A stretch of 64,000 nucleotides of DNA from CAZQEZ01 sp964592475 (GTDB lineage Bacteria; Bacteroidota; Bacteroidia; Cytophagales; Cyclobacteriaceae). The number at the start of each line of letters is the position of its first letter. Position 1 is the first letter of the stretch. The stretch is taken from positions 11,324 to 75,323 of the forward strand of contig CAZQEZ010000003.1 of the NCBI GenBank assembly GCA_964592475.1. The letters are read 5' to 3'. The notes under the pieces were generated by a model. That model saw nothing but the letters and a program-made list of their open reading frames with translations. It made no database searches and was not told the DNA's origin. A program made the translations under genes and the position numbers. Shown one piece after another: positions 42,718 through 52,055 of the stretch.

Positions 42718-43410
42718 TTAATCCCTGCCACCTAGAAAAATGGTGATAAAATAAAGCAAGGTAACCAGTGATCCTACTGCAGCTACTACATAAGTCATGG
42801 CAGCCCATTTAAGCGCATCTTTTGCCATATTTTGTTCCTGGCTTGTAGTTACTCCCCGGTTACTCATCCAGGCAAGAGCTCTCTTACTGGCATCAAACTC
42901 TACCGGTAAAGTAACCATTGAAAACAGGGTGATTACAAAGTAAGCACCTATAACTACTAAGAGGACTATTTTATAGGGAAAAGCATTAAATAGAAAAGCG
43001 CCACCAAAAATACTGGCCAACATAATAAAGTTTAATACTTTGGCACTTATATTTTGAATAGGCACCATGGCAGATCTGAATTGCAGAAAACTATAGGCTC
43101 TGGCATGCTGTACCGCGTGACCACATTCATGAGCAGCTACTGCGGCAGAAGCTGCAGACCTACCATGAAATACTTCTTCGCTTAAGTTAACTGTTTTGTT
43201 ACCTGGATTATAATGATCTGATAACTGACCACGTGTTGGTACAATTCGAACATCATAAATTCCATTATCCTTAAGCATTTGAGCGGCTACTTCTGCACCA
43301 GACATTCCACCCATTAGGGTAGTTTTACTATATTTTTTAAACTTACTTTTAAGCCTTGAACTTACCGCGAAGCTTAATATTGCAAAAACTATGAATATTA
43401 CAATTATCAT
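42718..43410 (-). CDS. YugP-family zinc metallopeptidase
   Basis: Membrane-embedded putative zinc peptidase (PF04298). It has an N-terminal hydrophobic segment, the conserved LMGGMSGAEVAAQML and YNPGNKTVNLSEEVF, and the HExxH-type motif AAHECGHAVQHA, then three hydrophobic helices. The segment TLPVEFDASKRAL is diagnostic. 230 residues matches the family. The substrate is unknown. It precedes a flippase-like gene on the same strand after 70 bases, and it terminates in its own hairpin. Confidence 0.92.
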   Translation of the reverse strand: MIIVIFIVFAILSFAVSSRLKSKFKKYSKTTLMGGMSGAEVAAQMLKDNGIYDVRIVPTRGQLSDHYNPGNKTVNLSEEVFHGRSAASAAVAAHECGHAVQHARAYSFLQFRSAMVPIQNISAKVLNFIMLASIFGGAFLFNAFPYKIVLLVVIGAYFVITLFSMVTLPVEFDASKRALAWMSNRGVTTSQEQNMAKDALKWAAMTYVVAAVGSLVTLLYFITIFLGGRD

Positions 43411-43480
43411 TTTTATATTAAATTTAAATCAATGGATAATTATGCAATCCTTATCAAAATTGCTGCCAATTTTTTGAGTA

Positions 43481-44500
43481 TTAAGATTGTTCTTTGGCTA
43501 ATTTATTTTTTTTTCCAGAAATGAAGATGCTTATGATAAAACTGACACCCCCTACAACTACTATCATCAGTATTTGTGCGCTATGCATTATTGCAGCAAA
43601 CAATTTTCCAATTTCATCGCTTATACCGTAAGTTACAAGTACTGAGGCCACTAAAATGTGATAGGTGCCAATACCACCTTGCACAGGTGCTGATATGCCT
43701 AAACTGCCCATCGTCAAAATTGACAATCCAGCCAATAACGACAAATGGCTAGTTTCTTCTAAACTAAATACTACTACATAAGACATGAAATAATATAGTA
43801 CCCAAATTAAAATGGTTGAAACAAAAAATGCCAATTTGTCATCCACTTTGCTTACACTTGCAATGCCTGTTCCTACTTCCTTAAGGAAAGATCTTATTTT
43901 TAAATATAGAGGCCAGCTTTTAACCTTCTGTTTAATTGACTTTAAAAATATAAAAAAAAGTAGCAATAAAATCATTAATATACCCGCGACAAAATATACT
44001 ATAAGTAAATTTCGACCAAGTATTGCTATTTTATTTTCAAAAAAGCCAAAGAAGTAATCACTAATTACATCAAACTCAATTATTAGCGTACTTACCACTA
44101 TTATTATCAAACAAATAAGATCGATAAGGCGCTCTCCCACTACGGTGCCAAAAGAGGATGGTATGGAAACATTATCAGTTCTCTTTAAAATTCCGCAACG
44201 AGTTACTTCGCCCATTCTTGGCACTAATATATTGGCAAAATAGCCTACCATAACAGCAAGAAAGGCTCTGAAAAGATTGATGTGAAAACCAAGAGGTTTT
44301 AAAAGTAATTGCCACCGATACGCACGAATAATATGACTTAAAATAGCCAGAATAATGGAAAATAAAATCCAATTGTAATTCGCGGTTTTCATTTCGCTAA
44401 GCATCTGATTAAAATCAGTGTCTTTATAGGCGTACCAAAAAAGACCTCCTGCTATTGCTAATGTAACTAAGTAAAATATAATTGATTTTAAGCGCTTCAA
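43481..44500 (-). CDS. Flippase-like integral membrane protein (YbhN/AglD type)
   Basis: Integral membrane protein of about eight helices in the lysylphosphatidylglycerol synthase transmembrane family (PF03706, UPF0104). The first cytoplasmic loop has LSHIIRAYRWQLLLKP, followed by MVGYFANILVPRMGEV, and GISAPVQGGIGTYHIL is close to the C-terminus. Such proteins are predicted to move lipids or lipid-linked molecules; no substrate is known here. It lies 11 bases downstream of panD, in the panC-panD operon. Confidence 0.88.
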   Translation of the reverse strand: MKRLKSIIFYLVTLAIAGGLFWYAYKDTDFNQMLSEMKTANYNWILFSIILAILSHIIRAYRWQLLLKPLGFHINLFRAFLAVMVGYFANILVPRMGEVTRCGILKRTDNVSIPSSFGTVVGERLIDLICLIIIVVSTLIIEFDVISDYFFGFFENKIAILGRNLLIVYFVAGILMILLLLFFIFLKSIKQKVKSWPLYLKIRSFLKEVGTGIASVSKVDDKLAFFVSTILIWVLYYFMSYVVVFSLEETSHLSLLAGLSILTMGSLGISAPVQGGIGTYHILVASVLVTYGISDEIGKLFAAIMHSAQILMIVVVGGVSFIISIFISGKKNKLAKEQS

Positions 44501-44511
44501 ACAAAAAGTGA

Positions 44512-44859
44512 TTAGGTGAGACGATTATTATTATCTGGAAAAATGACGGCAGGTTGATGAGCTTTAGCCTCCTTGGTATCGATCATGCCATAGGAAATTA
44601 TTATGATAATATCTCCTACTTGAGCTTTGCGTGCAGCAGGACCATTTAAACATATTTCTCCACTTCCTCTTATGCCTTTTATAACGTAAGTTTCGAGTCG
44701 TTCGCCGTTATTGACGTTAACAATTTGCACTTTTTCGTTTTCTACCAAATTAGCAGCATCCATTAAATCTTCATCAATGGTAATACTGCCAACATAATTT
44801 AAATCGGCTTGTGAAATACGTACTCTATGAATTTTTGATTTTAATACTTGAATTAACAT
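44512..44859 (-). CDS. panD: Aspartate 1-decarboxylase
   Basis: Makes beta-alanine for pantothenate and coenzyme A. It is produced as a pro-enzyme that cleaves itself between Gly24 and Ser25 (YVGSITID), leaving an N-terminal pyruvoyl group on the alpha chain. The conserved Lys in VLKSKIHRVRIS and Arg/Tyr positions are present. 115 residues is standard. It follows panC with 28 bases between, so the two consecutive coenzyme A genes are transcribed together. Confidence 0.97.
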   Translation of the reverse strand: MLIQVLKSKIHRVRISQADLNYVGSITIDEDLMDAANLVENEKVQIVNVNNGERLETYVIKGIRGSGEICLNGPAARKAQVGDIIIIISYGMIDTKEAKAHQPAVIFPDNNNRLT

Positions 44860-44887
44860 TTGTTATAAATCAGGGTTTCCTGAAATG

Positions 44888-45739
44888 TTAGATTTCAATA
44901 ATAATGTTATCAATTAATCTTATTCCGCCTAACCAGGCAGCTATGCATAACGCATATTGTTGCCCTTGTGTTATTGCATCCTTAAATAATTTTAGATCGC
45001 TGGCTTTGGCTACTTCAAAATATTCCAAAGTTAAACCATCTATTTCAGAACAAAAATTCTGCACTACTAATTTTGCCTCTTTAACTGACATTGACTGCTT
45101 TAAGTTATCGGCTGCTAATTGCAAAGATTTATAGATAGCAGGTGCTTTTCTTCTATCTTCGTACGAAAGTCGCTGATTGCGAGATGACATTGCCAATCCA
45201 TCTTGTTCACGGACGATCGGCAATCCTTTCATTTGAATTGGATAAGTAAGATCTGACACCATTTTCTTTAATAAAGTAAATTGTTGCAAATCTTTAAGTC
45301 CAAAGTAAGCTGCATCAGGCTTCACAATATTAAATAGCTTAGCAACCACTAATGCCACTCCCTTGAAATGCCCAGGCCTGTTTATACCTTCCATAATTTC
45401 GTCAAAATATCCAACATCAAAATTTATCGTGTTTTTAGCAGGATACATATATTTATCATCAGGTGCAAATAATATATCGCATCCTTTCGAAGATAAAAGT
45501 TCCGAATCGTTATCCAAATTTCTTGGATATTCGTCGAAATCATCAGCATTATTAAACTGGATAGGATTTACGTATATACTACATATCACAAGCTCGTTTT
45601 CTTGCCTACAAGCCTCTAAAAGCGACATGTGCCCCTCGTGCAAAGCTCCCATTGTTGGCACAAAACCTAGTTTTTTGTAAGGATTATAACGTGTAGTTAG
45701 GAAGCTGGAAAGCTCCGAAATATTTGTGAAAATCCTCAT
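44888..45739 (-). CDS. panC: Pantothenate synthetase
   Basis: Joins pantoate and beta-alanine at the expense of ATP. The nucleotidyl-transferase motif FVPTMGALHEGHMSLL, the NPIQFNNADDFDEYPR segment, YFGLKDLQQF and MSSRNQRLS are intact. 283 residues is normal. On the minus strand TACTTTTG (45770-45777) about 31 bases upstream fits the -7 consensus. The gene diverges from the GT5-like gene; both promoters lie in the 128-base gap. Confidence 0.97.
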   Translation of the reverse strand: MRIFTNISELSSFLTTRYNPYKKLGFVPTMGALHEGHMSLLEACRQENELVICSIYVNPIQFNNADDFDEYPRNLDNDSELLSSKGCDILFAPDDKYMYPAKNTINFDVGYFDEIMEGINRPGHFKGVALVVAKLFNIVKPDAAYFGLKDLQQFTLLKKMVSDLTYPIQMKGLPIVREQDGLAMSSRNQRLSYEDRRKAPAIYKSLQLAADNLKQSMSVKEAKLVVQNFCSEIDGLTLEYFEVAKASDLKLFKDAITQGQQYALCIAAWLGGIRLIDNIIIEI

Positions 45740-45798
45740 GAAAGCTTAGTGTTTGGTAATAAAGTTGCGCAAAAGTACGTTTTTAGAGATGAAAACGC

Positions 45799-45829
45799 TT
45801 GAAAATGGCACAAAAATATGTTAATTTTG
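45799..45829 (+). promoter_or_regulatory. Promoter of the GT5-like gene
   Basis: TTG (45799-45801), 20 bases, then TAATTTTG (45822-45829) match the Bacteroidota -33/-7 pattern with the same spacing as the rplU promoter, 38 bases before the start codon. Confidence 0.65.
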
Positions 45830-45867
45830 TGAACCTTTTTATCATTTAATTAAACATCTCAACAAAT

Positions 45868-46680
45868 ATGCCGAATTTGAAAATTCTCTATGTAGCAAGC
45901 GAAATTGATCCTTTCTTACACACTTCTAAAGTTGCCGATTTAGTTAGAAAGTTACCCCAGGCCATGCAAGAAAGAGGGATGGAAATACGCATCCTGGTAC
46001 CACGGTTTGGAATTATAAATGAGCGAAAAAACCGGCTGCACGAAGTAGTAAGATTATCAGGAATTAATATTGCAGTAGGTGATGAGGAAAAACCCTTAGT
46101 AATAAAAGTAGCATCTATTCCTCAAGCAAAACTTCAGGTTTATTTCATAGATAATGAAGATTATTTCCATAGGAAGTCTGTTTTCTTTGATAAAGAAAAT
46201 AAATTCTATGAAGATAATGACGAAAGAGCGATTTTCTTTTGCAAAGGCACAATTGAAACGGTGCGAAAACTTGGGTGGGCTCCAGATATCATACATTGTA
46301 ATGACTGGATGACCAGTCTGATTCCAATGTATGTGAAGACAAAATATCGCAATGACCCGATCTTCAAAAATACAAAAAGTATATTTACAGTATACGACAA
46401 CATATTTTCACATAAGTTTAGTAGTGATGTAATTAACAAAATTAAATCACATGATATTGATGAGAGCCAATTAACCAATTTAGAGTCTGCGGATTTGGAA
46501 GGTTTTATCAAGATTGGCATAGAATATGCTGACGTAGTAATCAAAGCTGAAGAAGATTTTAGTAATGGCATGAACGAAGTATTTAGCGAATTGCCTAAAG
46601 AGAAAATAGTAAATACAATAGAAAAATCGGAAGGTTATTTAGACTCGTATTATAATTTATATAATGAACTTATTGGATAG
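45868..46680 (+). CDS. Glycogen/starch synthase N-terminal-domain protein, truncated GT5
   Basis: Corresponds to the N-terminal Rossmann half of GlgA-type glycogen synthases only. ILYVASEIDPFLHTSKVADL matches the GlgA start but lacks the K-x-GGL sequence that contacts ADP-glucose. The PDIIHCNDWMTSLIPMYVKTKY segment is kept. The C-terminal GT-B half is absent, and the 270 residues end naturally before the next gene. I expect no synthase activity; a regulatory or structural role is possible. It runs into the DUF4270 gene with a 17-base overlap and then glmS. I recall a similar order from other Cytophagales, unverified. Confidence 0.8.
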   Translation: MPNLKILYVASEIDPFLHTSKVADLVRKLPQAMQERGMEIRILVPRFGIINERKNRLHEVVRLSGINIAVGDEEKPLVIKVASIPQAKLQVYFIDNEDYFHRKSVFFDKENKFYEDNDERAIFFCKGTIETVRKLGWAPDIIHCNDWMTSLIPMYVKTKYRNDPIFKNTKSIFTVYDNIFSHKFSSDVINKIKSHDIDESQLTNLESADLEGFIKIGIEYADVVIKAEEDFSNGMNEVFSELPKEKIVNTIEKSEGYLDSYYNLYNELIG

Positions 46681-48115
46681 TGCAGAAGTTAAGAAAAATG
46701 CAATAAAATCAGGGCTGGTATTATTTTTACTAGCCCTGATTTTGTTTTCATGTGAAGAACCTAGTGAATTAGGTGAAAATTTTGTAGGTGATAAAGATGA
46801 TATAGGTGTTTTTTATAAAGAATTTTCAATTGAAGCGTTTCAAAAACAAACCGACTCCCTAATTTCTACTTTTAATGAAAGACTTATAACGGGTTACTAC
46901 AGTGATCCGGTTTTTGGAGATATTTATGGAGAAGGCTATTTGGATATTGATGGGTTAAATACCATGCCAAATGTGCAGGAAAGTTCTGTTTTGGATTCTG
47001 TATTATTGACATTTAAAGTAAACTACCTGTATGGAAGCAATCTTAGTCAGGCATTGACCCTGTCAGTTTTTCAATTAGACAATAGACTGGCAGAATTTCG
47101 AAGAGATACCACGCTAGCCGACTCTATACTTACTACTATTGATTTAATACCCGTTGTTACAGAGCGACAAGATTATAATGATGTCCCATTCGGTCAGCTT
47201 ACCCTTAATCCAATTGATGATATTATTAACAAAGATTCTATAATTACCTTTAAGCTAACCGGAGAAATCTTTGAAAGTATATTTCAAAGTATAATCAAAA
47301 AAGATTCATCATTTATTTTAAATGATTCAATTTTTAGTCGTACTGTGAGGGGGCTAGCTTTGGTGCCAGACATGAGCAGTTCAGCTATTTTGGGTTTTAA
47401 CATGGATTCTGAAGATAATAATTTAAGACTACATTACCATGCTACTGGTGATACAAGTACAATTACATTTCCTTTGCGTAACCCTCGATTTGTAAGTCAT
47501 ATAAGGTCTGATCGTATGGGAACACCTTTAGCAGGCATATCTCAAAACGACACTCTTACACCCGCTACTGACAAATTGTATATTCAAAATGGTGTTGGCA
47601 TCGTGCCTGTAATAAGATTTAACAATTTTCAATCTTTTAGTGATTCTGTAGGTAGCTTAATCATTAATAGTGCCATTTTAGAATTAAAAGTAGATGATTG
47701 GAGTGGATCATTAGCTCCTAATGATGGATTTTTTGTGCATGTTACAGATTCCACCTTTAATGAACTTATCACATTCGATCAAAATTCAAGATCTTTTAAC
47801 CCGATTAGTATAAATGTTGCTGCAGGCTCTGCCGGAAGCATATCGTCTCGGCGAGGAGCAGGCTTTGTACCTATCAGGCTTAATAGTGGATTTCAAGACA
47901 TAGTTTACATCGATCTAACTTTATTTTTACAGCAATTAGCCAATAAAAGTTTAACGGGAGAATATCTAATGCTTTATCCTAACTCTTACTTGATGTTTAG
48001 TCGTGACAATGTAACTAGCAATGTTTATAGAGGAATAGTAACTAACTTAAATCGAACAATTTTAGATAAATCTCAATCAAAACTAAGGATACATTATACT
48101 ACTGTAAATAATTAA
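46664..48115 (+). CDS. DUF4270 lipoprotein
   Basis: Exported protein with a hydrophobic leader ending in the lipobox LFSC (Cys about residue 29). It is followed by the family pattern ELGENFVGDKDDIGVFYKEF and the GYYSDPVFGDIYGEGYL block. The rest is beta-rich, and ends LRIHYTTVNN. This is the DUF4270 family of Bacteroidota, of unknown function. Its start overlaps the GT5-like gene by 17 bases, indicating translational coupling. 483 residues is in the usual range. Confidence 0.88.
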   Translation: MNLLDSAEVKKNAIKSGLVLFLLALILFSCEEPSELGENFVGDKDDIGVFYKEFSIEAFQKQTDSLISTFNERLITGYYSDPVFGDIYGEGYLDIDGLNTMPNVQESSVLDSVLLTFKVNYLYGSNLSQALTLSVFQLDNRLAEFRRDTTLADSILTTIDLIPVVTERQDYNDVPFGQLTLNPIDDIINKDSIITFKLTGEIFESIFQSIIKKDSSFILNDSIFSRTVRGLALVPDMSSSAILGFNMDSEDNNLRLHYHATGDTSTITFPLRNPRFVSHIRSDRMGTPLAGISQNDTLTPATDKLYIQNGVGIVPVIRFNNFQSFSDSVGSLIINSAILELKVDDWSGSLAPNDGFFVHVTDSTFNELITFDQNSRSFNPISINVAAGSAGSISSRRGAGFVPIRLNSGFQDIVYIDLTLFLQQLANKSLTGEYLMLYPNSYLMFSRDNVTSNVYRGIVTNLNRTILDKSQSKLRIHYTTVNN

Positions 48116-48197
48116 AAAATAAACCACTTTTTTAATTAAGGAAATAATATCCCGGTTTTAATGGCATTTACAACAACTAATTACCAAATTTAATATT

Positions 48198-50033
48198 ATG
48201 TGTGGAATAGTAGCTTATGTGGGCCACCGGCAAGCACACGAAGTAATAATAAAGGGGCTAAAAAGACTCGAGTATAGAGGTTATGATAGTGCGGGAATAG
48301 CATTGCTTAACGGTGATTTAACAGTTTACAAAAAGAAAGGCAAAGTAGTAGAACTGGAGGAATTTATTATTGACAAAAACCTAAACAGCAATATTGGCAT
48401 TGGACACACTCGCTGGGCAACTCACGGAGAACCCAATGATGGCAATGCTCACCCTCATTTTTCCGGCAATCGGGAATTAGCTATGATTCATAATGGGATT
48501 ATAGAAAACTACAGTTCCATTAGGCAAGAATTGATTAATAAAGGTCATACGTTTGATAGTGAAACCGATACGGAGGTTTTTATACATTTTATTGAAGATA
48601 TAAAGGAAAATAATGAGGTTACACTAGAGGAAGCTGTCAGGCTTGCACTAACAAAAGTTGTGGGAGCCTACGCAATTGTTGTAATGTCTAAAAAAGACCC
48701 TAATACTTTAATTGCTGCACGCAAAGGAAGCCCATTGGTCTTAGGTTTAGGAAAAGATGAATTTTTTTTAGCATCTGATGCAACTCCTATTATTGAGTAT
48801 ACCAATGAGGTTGTGTATCTCAATGATTACGAGATAGCTATTATAAAAGATAATAACTTACAAATTAAAACCACACAAGATGTCCCTACAACTCCTTATA
48901 TCCAAACATTGGACATGGAATTGGAGGCTTTGGAAAAAGGCGGCTTTGAACATTTTATGCTTAAAGAGATTTTTGAACAGCCTAGATCAGTAAAAGATTG
49001 CATGAGGGGCCGACTGAATGCAAGTACTGGACAAGTTGTGTTAGGTGGTATTAGAGAATATCGAAATAAGTTGATTAATGCAGACCGTGTGTTAATAATT
49101 GCTTGTGGTACCTCATGGCATGCCGGTTTGGTAGCCGAATACATGATTGAGGATATGTGCAGAATTCCGGTAGAGGTAGAATATGCCTCGGAGTTTCGTT
49201 ATAGAAATCCAGTGATTAAAGAAAGTGATGTTGTTATTGCTATTTCTCAATCGGGAGAAACAGCGGATACGCTAGCAGCCATGGAGCTTGCCAAAGAAAA
49301 AGGTGCAACCATTCTTGGGGTTTGCAACGTAGTTGGGTCCTCTATAGCACGTCTATCACATGAAGGTGTATATACCCATGCTGGACCTGAAATAGGTGTT
49401 GCCAGTACCAAAGCTTTTACCGCTCAATTGACTGTTCTTACTATGATTGCTCTGCTTATTGCCAGCAAAAAAGGTTCTATCAAAGAAAAAAAGTACAGAG
49501 AGCTGTTAGTGGAAATGGAAAACATGCCCGCTAAAATTGAAAAAGCATTGGCTTCTGATGAGCAGGTTAAAAAATTAGCGAGAAATTATAAAGAATCTAG
49601 AAATTTTTTATACCTGGGAAGGGGATATAATTTCCCCGTGGCTTTAGAAGGAGCACTTAAATTAAAAGAGATAAGCTACATTCATGCCGAAGGATACCCT
49701 GCTGCAGAAATGAAACACGGTCCTATAGCCTTAATTGATGAAGAAATGCCAGTGGTTTTTATAGCTACCAGAGATGGTTCATATGAAAAAATTGTTTCGA
49801 ATATTCAGGAGGTAAAGGCTAGAAAAGGAAAAGTGATTGCTATTGTAACTGAAGGAGATGATCTTATACATCAAATGGCCGACCATGTGTTGGAAGTTCC
49901 ATCCACTAGTGATGAACTGTTGCCTCTGGTCTCGGTCATTCCTTTGCAATTACTGAGTTATCATATTGCTGTGATGCGTGGATGTTCTGTAGACCAACCA
50001 CGCAATTTGGCTAAATCAGTAACAGTAGAATAA
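48198..50033 (+). CDS. glmS: Glutamine--fructose-6-phosphate aminotransferase
   Basis: First committed step of UDP-GlcNAc synthesis: fructose-6-phosphate and glutamine to glucosamine-6-phosphate. The N-terminal glutaminase domain starts with Cys2 as nucleophile (MCGIVAYVGHRQ) and LEYRGYDSAG. Two SIS domains follow (about residues 290-420 and 460-600), with CGTSWHAGLVAEY, AISQSGETADTLAAM and EGYPAAEMKHGPIALI. The end PRNLAKSVTVE is diagnostic. 611 residues is standard. It lies 82 bases after the DUF4270 gene and may share its transcript. Confidence 0.98.
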   Translation: MCGIVAYVGHRQAHEVIIKGLKRLEYRGYDSAGIALLNGDLTVYKKKGKVVELEEFIIDKNLNSNIGIGHTRWATHGEPNDGNAHPHFSGNRELAMIHNGIIENYSSIRQELINKGHTFDSETDTEVFIHFIEDIKENNEVTLEEAVRLALTKVVGAYAIVVMSKKDPNTLIAARKGSPLVLGLGKDEFFLASDATPIIEYTNEVVYLNDYEIAIIKDNNLQIKTTQDVPTTPYIQTLDMELEALEKGGFEHFMLKEIFEQPRSVKDCMRGRLNASTGQVVLGGIREYRNKLINADRVLIIACGTSWHAGLVAEYMIEDMCRIPVEVEYASEFRYRNPVIKESDVVIAISQSGETADTLAAMELAKEKGATILGVCNVVGSSIARLSHEGVYTHAGPEIGVASTKAFTAQLTVLTMIALLIASKKGSIKEKKYRELLVEMENMPAKIEKALASDEQVKKLARNYKESRNFLYLGRGYNFPVALEGALKLKEISYIHAEGYPAAEMKHGPIALIDEEMPVVFIATRDGSYEKIVSNIQEVKARKGKVIAIVTEGDDLIHQMADHVLEVPSTSDELLPLVSVIPLQLLSYHIAVMRGCSVDQPRNLAKSVTVE

Positions 50034-50092
50034 AAAAATTAAAACATTATAGCAAATACTTGTGGCCATATTAGCAACAAAAATAATATTTT

Positions 50093-51073
50093 ATGATGTA
50101 TCGAAGACCTCGACGTAATCGTAAATCTGAAGCGGTACGCTCTATGATTGCCGAAACTAATGTGCAGCAGGACAATTTAATATTTCCGTTGTTCCTTACA
50201 GAAGGAGCAAACATCAAAAATGAAGTAGCCTCTATGCCGGGTATCTATCGTTATAGCCAGGATACCATATTGAAAGAATTAGAAAGTTGCTTACAATTAG
50301 GAATAAATAAAATATGCCTTTTCCCCGCTATTAATGAGGATAAAAAAAATCCAATGGCTAGTGAAAGTTATAATCCTGAAGGGTTATATACTTCTACAAT
50401 AAAAAAGATAAAAAGCACTTTTCCCGAGATCACAATGATGACTGATGTAGCGATGGATCCCTATAGCTCTGATGGTCATGATGGATTAGTGAGAAATGAT
50501 GAAATTGTAAATGATGAAACATTGCCTATTTTAGGTAAGATGGCTCTAGCACAAGCCAGGGCTGGTGCCGATATAATTGGGCCATCGGATATGATGGATG
50601 GCAGAGTAGGTTACATACGTGAACTGCTTGATGATGAGGGCTTTAGCAATGTTTCAATTATGTCGTACACGGCAAAGTATGCCAGTGCTTTTTACGGGCC
50701 TTTCCGTGATGCTTTAGATTCTGCCCCAAAAAAAGGCGATAAAAAAACCTATCAAATGAATCCTGCCAATCAAAAAGAAGCAATTTTGGAGGCTGAATTG
50801 GATTTTCAGGAAGGTGCTGATTTTCTTATGGTGAAACCTGCATTGGCTTACCTCGATGTTATCAAATTGTTGTCCGATAATTTTGAAATTCCCATTGCTG
50901 CCTATCAAGTTAGCGGAGAATATGCCATGACTAAAGCTGCAGCACAAAATGGCTGGTTAGATGGAGAACAAATAATGTTGGAAACACTGTTAAGCATACG
51001 TAGAGCAGGTGCTAGCGCAATTCTCACCTACTTTGCCAAAGAATTTGCCCTTTGGGTTAATAAAGATAAATAA
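50093..51073 (+). CDS. hemB: Delta-aminolevulinic acid dehydratase (porphobilinogen synthase)
   Basis: Condenses two aminolevulinate molecules to porphobilinogen. The Schiff-base lysines lie in IMSYTAKYASAFYGPFRDA and DFLMVKPALAYLDVI; RPRRNRKSEAVRSMIAETN and PSDMMDGRVGYIRELLD are family blocks. The metal-site segment near TDVAMDPYSSDGHDGL has no three-Cys motif, so it is the Mg/K-type rather than Zn-type enzyme. 326 residues is usual. The tandem ATG (MMYRRP) leaves the start ambiguous by one codon. It lies 59 bases after glmS. Confidence 0.97.
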   Translation: MMYRRPRRNRKSEAVRSMIAETNVQQDNLIFPLFLTEGANIKNEVASMPGIYRYSQDTILKELESCLQLGINKICLFPAINEDKKNPMASESYNPEGLYTSTIKKIKSTFPEITMMTDVAMDPYSSDGHDGLVRNDEIVNDETLPILGKMALAQARAGADIIGPSDMMDGRVGYIRELLDDEGFSNVSIMSYTAKYASAFYGPFRDALDSAPKKGDKKTYQMNPANQKEAILEAELDFQEGADFLMVKPALAYLDVIKLLSDNFEIPIAAYQVSGEYAMTKAAAQNGWLDGEQIMLETLLSIRRAGASAILTYFAKEFALWVNKDK

Positions 51074-51104
51074 TTATCGTTTACTTTTTTTAATCAAAAG
51101 GCCA

Positions 51105-51971
51105 ATGAAGCAACTATTTATTTCAATTTTAATTACAATAATATCGTTAAAAGCTATGGCTCAGGAACAAAAAACCGAAGCCATTGATACACTTTTTCAG
51201 AATAAAGAAGATATCCTGAACAGCATTACTGATACTCCATTAACTATAGATTTAGAAGCTGAAGAGGAGGATGAAGAGGATGAAGATGATAAAAAGAAAA
51301 AAAAGAAAAAAGTTTTTTATGGCTTAAAAACTAAAAAAGGTTATACCAGCTCTGGCTTCGGCAACAATATTACTGTTGAATTTTTTCACTATTTGAAGGA
51401 ATTTGAAAAACCAGACCCCTACGTTAGAGACATTTATTGGTTTGACTTTAAAACCCGTCGTATAAAAATCGGTGGAACGATTGATCCTGAAAATGCTGGT
51501 ATTTTACATGGACCTTATCGCAAAATACAAAATGATGAAGTAGTAGAGGAAGGAATATTTTTTAAAGGTACTAAACACGGCCGATGGATGAAATATGCCC
51601 GCATGTATGAATATATGGTGGTGATAGACAAATCAAAATATTTTAAAGGCTGGCCCAAAGAATCTAAAGTGTCGTACTACGATAAAAATGCTCAAAAACT
51701 TCAGGAAGTAATTCCTATAGAATACGGAAAAAAAGAAGGCAATTATTTCTATTTTCATGAAAATGGTATGGTAGCTGTGCTTGGCGAATACAGAAATGAT
51801 GAAAAAGTGGGTAAATGGTCTGAATATTATCAATTTCGTCGTAAAAGAAAAAGAATAATACAATACCGCACCAACCCTTATGATGAAGATTTTGAGCCAT
51901 ATATAGTTCAGGAGTGGGATCAGGATGGGAAATTAATCTATGATCGCGAAGCTCGGATTGCCAGCCGGTAA
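51105..51971 (+). CDS. Exported MORN-like/YwqK-like repeat protein
   Basis: A signal peptide (about residues 1-19, ending KAMAQ) is followed by an acidic, then strongly basic stretch (EEEDEEDEDDKKKKKKK) and a domain with MORN-like units: GILHGPYRKIQNDEVVEEG, FFKGTKHGRWMKYA, YGKKEGNYFYFHENGMVAV and RNDEKVGKWSEYY. These resemble YwqK-type repeats, but a named function cannot be given. The start is at MKQLFISILIT; a frame beginning inside hemB is rejected. It follows hemB by 31 bases and ends in the hairpin at 52003-52031. Confidence 0.8.
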   Translation: MKQLFISILITIISLKAMAQEQKTEAIDTLFQNKEDILNSITDTPLTIDLEAEEEDEEDEDDKKKKKKKVFYGLKTKKGYTSSGFGNNITVEFFHYLKEFEKPDPYVRDIYWFDFKTRRIKIGGTIDPENAGILHGPYRKIQNDEVVEEGIFFKGTKHGRWMKYARMYEYMVVIDKSKYFKGWPKESKVSYYDKNAQKLQEVIPIEYGKKEGNYFYFHENGMVAVLGEYRNDEKVGKWSEYYQFRRKRKRIIQYRTNPYDEDFEPYIVQEWDQDGKLIYDREARIASR

Positions 51972-52002
51972 ACTACAATTGTTTGTAAGTTTAAACCAAA
52001 AA

Positions 52003-52031
52003 AAAGACACTGCTGTCCAAACAGTGTCTTT
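52003..52031. terminator. Bidirectional terminator
   Basis: GACACTG and CAGTGTC pair around CTGTCCAAA. On the minus strand a long T-run follows, making it the terminator of the alcohol dehydrogenase gene; on the plus strand it can stop the hemB/MORN transcript. It also marks the edge of the GC-richer block. Confidence 0.8.
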
Positions 52032-52055
52032 AGGGTTCATCAATCCTATAAAATA

